From: Streptomyces cavernae | GTDB taxonomy: Bacteria; Actinomycetota; Actinomycetes; Streptomycetales; Streptomycetaceae | Assembly: GCF_004023625.1 (NCBI RefSeq) | Contig: NZ_RPDJ01000011.1 | Span: 248,001-312,000, forward strand | Reading direction: 5' to 3' | DNA length: 64,000 nucleotides | In this document: piece after piece, positions 62,455 through 64,000 of the stretch | How the letters are laid out: each line of letters opens with the position of its first letter | Position numbering within the stretch: position 1 is the first letter of the stretch | Notes under the pieces: model-generated | Databases searched by the model: none | The model's input: only the letters and a program-made list of their open reading frames with translations | Told to the model about the DNA's origin: nothing | Translations under genes and position numbers: made by a program

Positions 62455-62480
62455 ACCCCCGGCCGCCGTACCGGCCGGGG
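62455..62480 (+). terminator. Hairpin after the 62018 gene
   Basis: An 8-bp perfect stem (CCCCGGCC / GGCCGGGG) with an 8-base loop that lacks CTCGACC. It closes the copy 12 unit. Confidence 0.6.
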
Positions 62481-62510
62481 AAGCTCCTCGACCTATATTA
62501 ATGTCCAGAC

Positions 62511-62539
62511 TTGCTTTCACGTTGGGACACAGGCATACT
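62511..62539 (+). promoter_or_regulatory. Repeated promoter, copy 13
   Basis: -35 TTGCTT, 17-bp spacer beginning TCACGTTGGGAC, -10 CATACT; left arm GTCCAGAC partly mirrors GTTGGGAC. It drives 62596. Confidence 0.82.
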
Positions 62540-62595
62540 TGGTCTTGCGAACGGGCACGGAAAGACCGGCCCCACTGACCGAAAGGACCACCGCA

Positions 62596-63342
62596 ATGGC
62601 CACCAAGACCATCTACACGATCACCACCGCCGACGACACCAAGGTCGACGTCCGCAGCGAGGGCAAGGCGGCCGACAAGCTGGCCGACAAGCTCACCGCC
62701 GACACCGGCCTGGTCCACCGCGTCTACACCCCCACCGGCAAGCTCCGCTACGAGACCGAGGTCGTCGAGGCCGCCCCCGCCGACGACGTTCCCGCGGTCG
62801 ACATCAACGAGGCCATCGAGGAGGTCCTCGCCGAGGACGAGGAGACCGAGACCGCTGAGGGGATCGACGAGGCTCCCGAGTCGGAGGCCGACGAGGTTGC
62901 CGAGGAGGACGTCACCGAGGCTGTCGAGGACGTCGAGGGCGTCGAAGAGGCTGCGGCCGAGGTCGCCGATGCCGCGGTCGAGCCGGCCGCTGGGGAGGGC
63001 GACGAGGAGGCCCCGGCCGCCAAGGGCTTCGTCTCCTACGCCACCCTGATGGACCTGCTGAAGAGCGACGATGAGACGGTCCGCAACGACGCGAAGGCCA
63101 AGTGGGACTTCCGTCTGGAGGTCTACAAGAAGCGCACGGTCGCGAAGGACCCGGCCGAGCGGATTGTCGGCCCGGCCATGGCCGCCGCCCTGGAGCTCGG
63201 CGAGACGACCGACGGACGGACCCGCGCTTCGCTGGCCAAGCGCGGCCTGATCGAGGTCGCCGAGGACAAGACCTTCACGGTCCTCCCTGCTGGCAAGGCA
63301 GCTCTCGCCGCCGCGATCGCGGCGGTCACCCCCGGCGCCTGA
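62596..63342 (+). CDS. Hypothetical protein with acidic linker
   Basis: A 248-residue protein in three parts: a small alpha/beta N-terminus (KTIYTITTADDTKVDVRSEGKAADKLADKLTADTGLVHRVYTPTGKLRYETEV), a very acidic Glu/Asp/Ala/Val linker of about 80 residues, and a conserved C-terminal domain of about 95 residues (EVYKKRTVAKDPAERIVGPAMAAALELGETTDGRTRASLAKRGL). The C-terminal domain is duplicated at 49984 on the other strand. AAAGGA precedes the ATG. Function unknown. Confidence 0.72.
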   Translation: MATKTIYTITTADDTKVDVRSEGKAADKLADKLTADTGLVHRVYTPTGKLRYETEVVEAAPADDVPAVDINEAIEEVLAEDEETETAEGIDEAPESEADEVAEEDVTEAVEDVEGVEEAAAEVADAAVEPAAGEGDEEAPAAKGFVSYATLMDLLKSDDETVRNDAKAKWDFRLEVYKKRTVAKDPAERIVGPAMAAALELGETTDGRTRASLAKRGLIEVAEDKTFTVLPAGKAALAAAIAAVTPGA

Positions 63343-63351
63343 CGCCCCGAA

Positions 63352-63388
63352 GCTGCGTCCCGGCCACTCGACTTGGCCGGGACGCAGC
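63352..63388 (+). terminator. CTCGACC-type hairpin before promoter copy 14
   Basis: A 14-bp perfect stem (GCTGCGTCCCGGCC / GGCCGGGACGCAGC); loop ACTCGACTT. Confidence 0.82.
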
Positions 63389-63401
63389 GCTTTTGCAAGA
63401 C

Positions 63402-63430
63402 GTGATTTCACGTCGGGACCTATGCATAAT
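63402..63430 (+). promoter_or_regulatory. Repeated promoter, copy 14
   Basis: -35 GTGATT (weakest of the set), 17-bp spacer with TCACGTCGGGAC, -10 CATAAT. It drives 63481. Confidence 0.78.
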
Positions 63431-63480
63431 GGTCTTGTGGACGGGCCGGAACCGCTGGCCCCACCAACCGGGAGGACGAC

Positions 63481-63842
63481 ATGACTGCCACCGCCACCAC
63501 CTCTGAGACGCTGGCCCCCGGCACCGTTGTGCGCGCCCCCCGCTACCAGGAAGGCAAGTCCACGGGCATCCGCCGCGGCATTGTCCTGCGGACGTTCGCC
63601 GACAGCGGCGACCCCAAGTCGGGCTACCTCGTGTGGTTCTACACGCTCGGCGCCGCCCACCAGGACGGCCGCGGCGACAACTGCGCGGTCAGCCTGGCCT
63701 TCCCGCGCGAGATCACCCACCTCGGCACCGTCGAGGACATGTCCGAGCGGACGCTGCTCAAGCTCGGGCAGGGTCTGCGCGACTGGCCTGGAACGCGATC
63801 TACCGCGCGTACGTCAACAAGCGCCGACTCCGCCAGGCCTGA
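63481..63842 (+). pseudogene. Hypothetical protein, frameshifted near the 3' end
   Basis: From the ATG at 63481 (GGGAGGA upstream) the protein reads APGTVVRAPRYQEGKSTGIRRGIVLRTFADSGDPKSGYLVWFYTLG, an SH3-like pattern, to LLKLGQGLRDW. At about 63785 (GACTGGCCTGG) the -1 frame carries on as AWNAIYRAYVNKRRLRQA and stops at 63842, ten bases before a CTCGACC hairpin. In the first frame the reading continues through the hairpin and into the next gene. One missing G explains this. Confidence 0.65.
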
Positions 63843-63851
63843 CGCCTCCCA

Positions 63852-63886
63852 GCCGTGCCCCGGCACTCGACCTGCCGGGGCACGGC
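63852..63886 (+). repeat. CTCGACC-loop intercistronic hairpin
   Basis: A 13-bp perfect stem (GCCGTGCCCCGGC / GCCGGGGCACGGC); loop ACTCGACCT. Confidence 0.82.
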
Positions 63887-63924
63887 ACCCCGACCCGAAC
63901 CGCCCACTCGTCCTTGGTGAACCC

Positions 63925-64000
63925 ATGGCCACAACCGCCACCACTGCCGACGACACCCGCGACTGGGGCATCATCGCCGTCACCTCCCAGCTCTTCCACT
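63925..64000 (+). CDS. Hypothetical protein, paralogue of 60057 (partial, 3' end off window)
   Basis: The first 25 codons are visible (ATTADDTRDWGIIAVTSQLF after the start region) and match the beginning of the 60057 protein. The gene runs off the right edge, so the accessory element continues beyond the window. Confidence 0.6.
   Translation, partial: MATTATTADDTRDWGIIAVTSQLFH

Noticed and set aside
49134..63430. The regularly recurring short repeats as a possible CRISPR array
   Set aside because: Spacing is irregular and gene-sized, orientation changes with the genes, and each copy has -35 and -10 boxes; these are promoters. No cas-like gene is present.
56570..64000. Long minus-strand frames in the right half (for example 60326-61204, 62395-63720)
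   Set aside because: They lie antisense to genes with promoters, ribosome sites and hairpins in the plus direction, and they cross those control sites.

Overview
The window is high-GC actinobacterial DNA, almost certainly Streptomyces: strong G/C third-codon bias, GTG/ATG starts behind GGAGG-type sites, ATGA/GTGA stop-start overlaps, and Streptomyces-type gene families. It has two unlike halves.

Left half (1 to about 29.8 kb) is ordinary chromosome built around catabolism of small carboxylates. A minus-strand set (betainyl-CoA-type thioesterase, L-carnitine dehydrogenase-like enzyme, BKACE/dehydrocarnitine-cleavage-type enzyme), an IclR regulator, and a plus-strand run (peptide-type ABC importer with Tat lipoprotein, two permeases and a double ATPase; a second thioesterase; acyl-CoA dehydrogenase; ADP-forming acyl-CoA synthetase; a hydratase very like CaiD) read together as an uptake and degradation locus for carnitine or a related betaine. 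A 1227-residue hydantoinase/oxoprolinase fusion and an orphan CvnD-type GTPase follow. Then come glpF-glpK, a DUF35/thiolase pair, a NUDIX hydrolase, a MITE-like palindrome, a GH31 glycosidase, acetoacetyl-CoA synthetase and a conserved hypothetical gene whose 3' end looks replaced.

Between about 29.8 and 33.5 kb coding density falls. This stretch holds a LuxR-type regulator with a phospholipase-D-like domain, opposite a 67-residue exported peptide carrying two copies of a PAD(S/T)xWG motif.

Right half (about 33.5 to 64 kb, open at the right edge) is a phage- or plasmid-like accessory element: RusA-type resolvase, divergent C5-cytosine methyltransferase homologue, SSB, a DpdA-family 7-deazaguanine DNA-modification gene (frameshifted), a LuxR-type HTH gene (frameshifted), an ankyrin cassette that looks transposed in, and then about 25 small genes of unknown function. 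No integrase, capsid or conjugation gene lies in view.

The most striking content is regulatory. From 49.1 kb on, 15 near-identical promoters (-35 TTGTTT-like, exactly 17 bp spacer with a conserved TCACGTCGGGAC block, -10 TACTAT-like) each drive one to four small genes in both directions. From 35.7 kb on, about 25 intercistronic hairpins have different, co-varying stems but the same loop, CTCGACC, whose orientation follows the transcribed strand in all but one case. This looks like one coordinated regulon with a common operator and a common RNA-level element. Four genes in the element share a -1 type frameshift, so either decay or a systematic base-calling loss must be considered.
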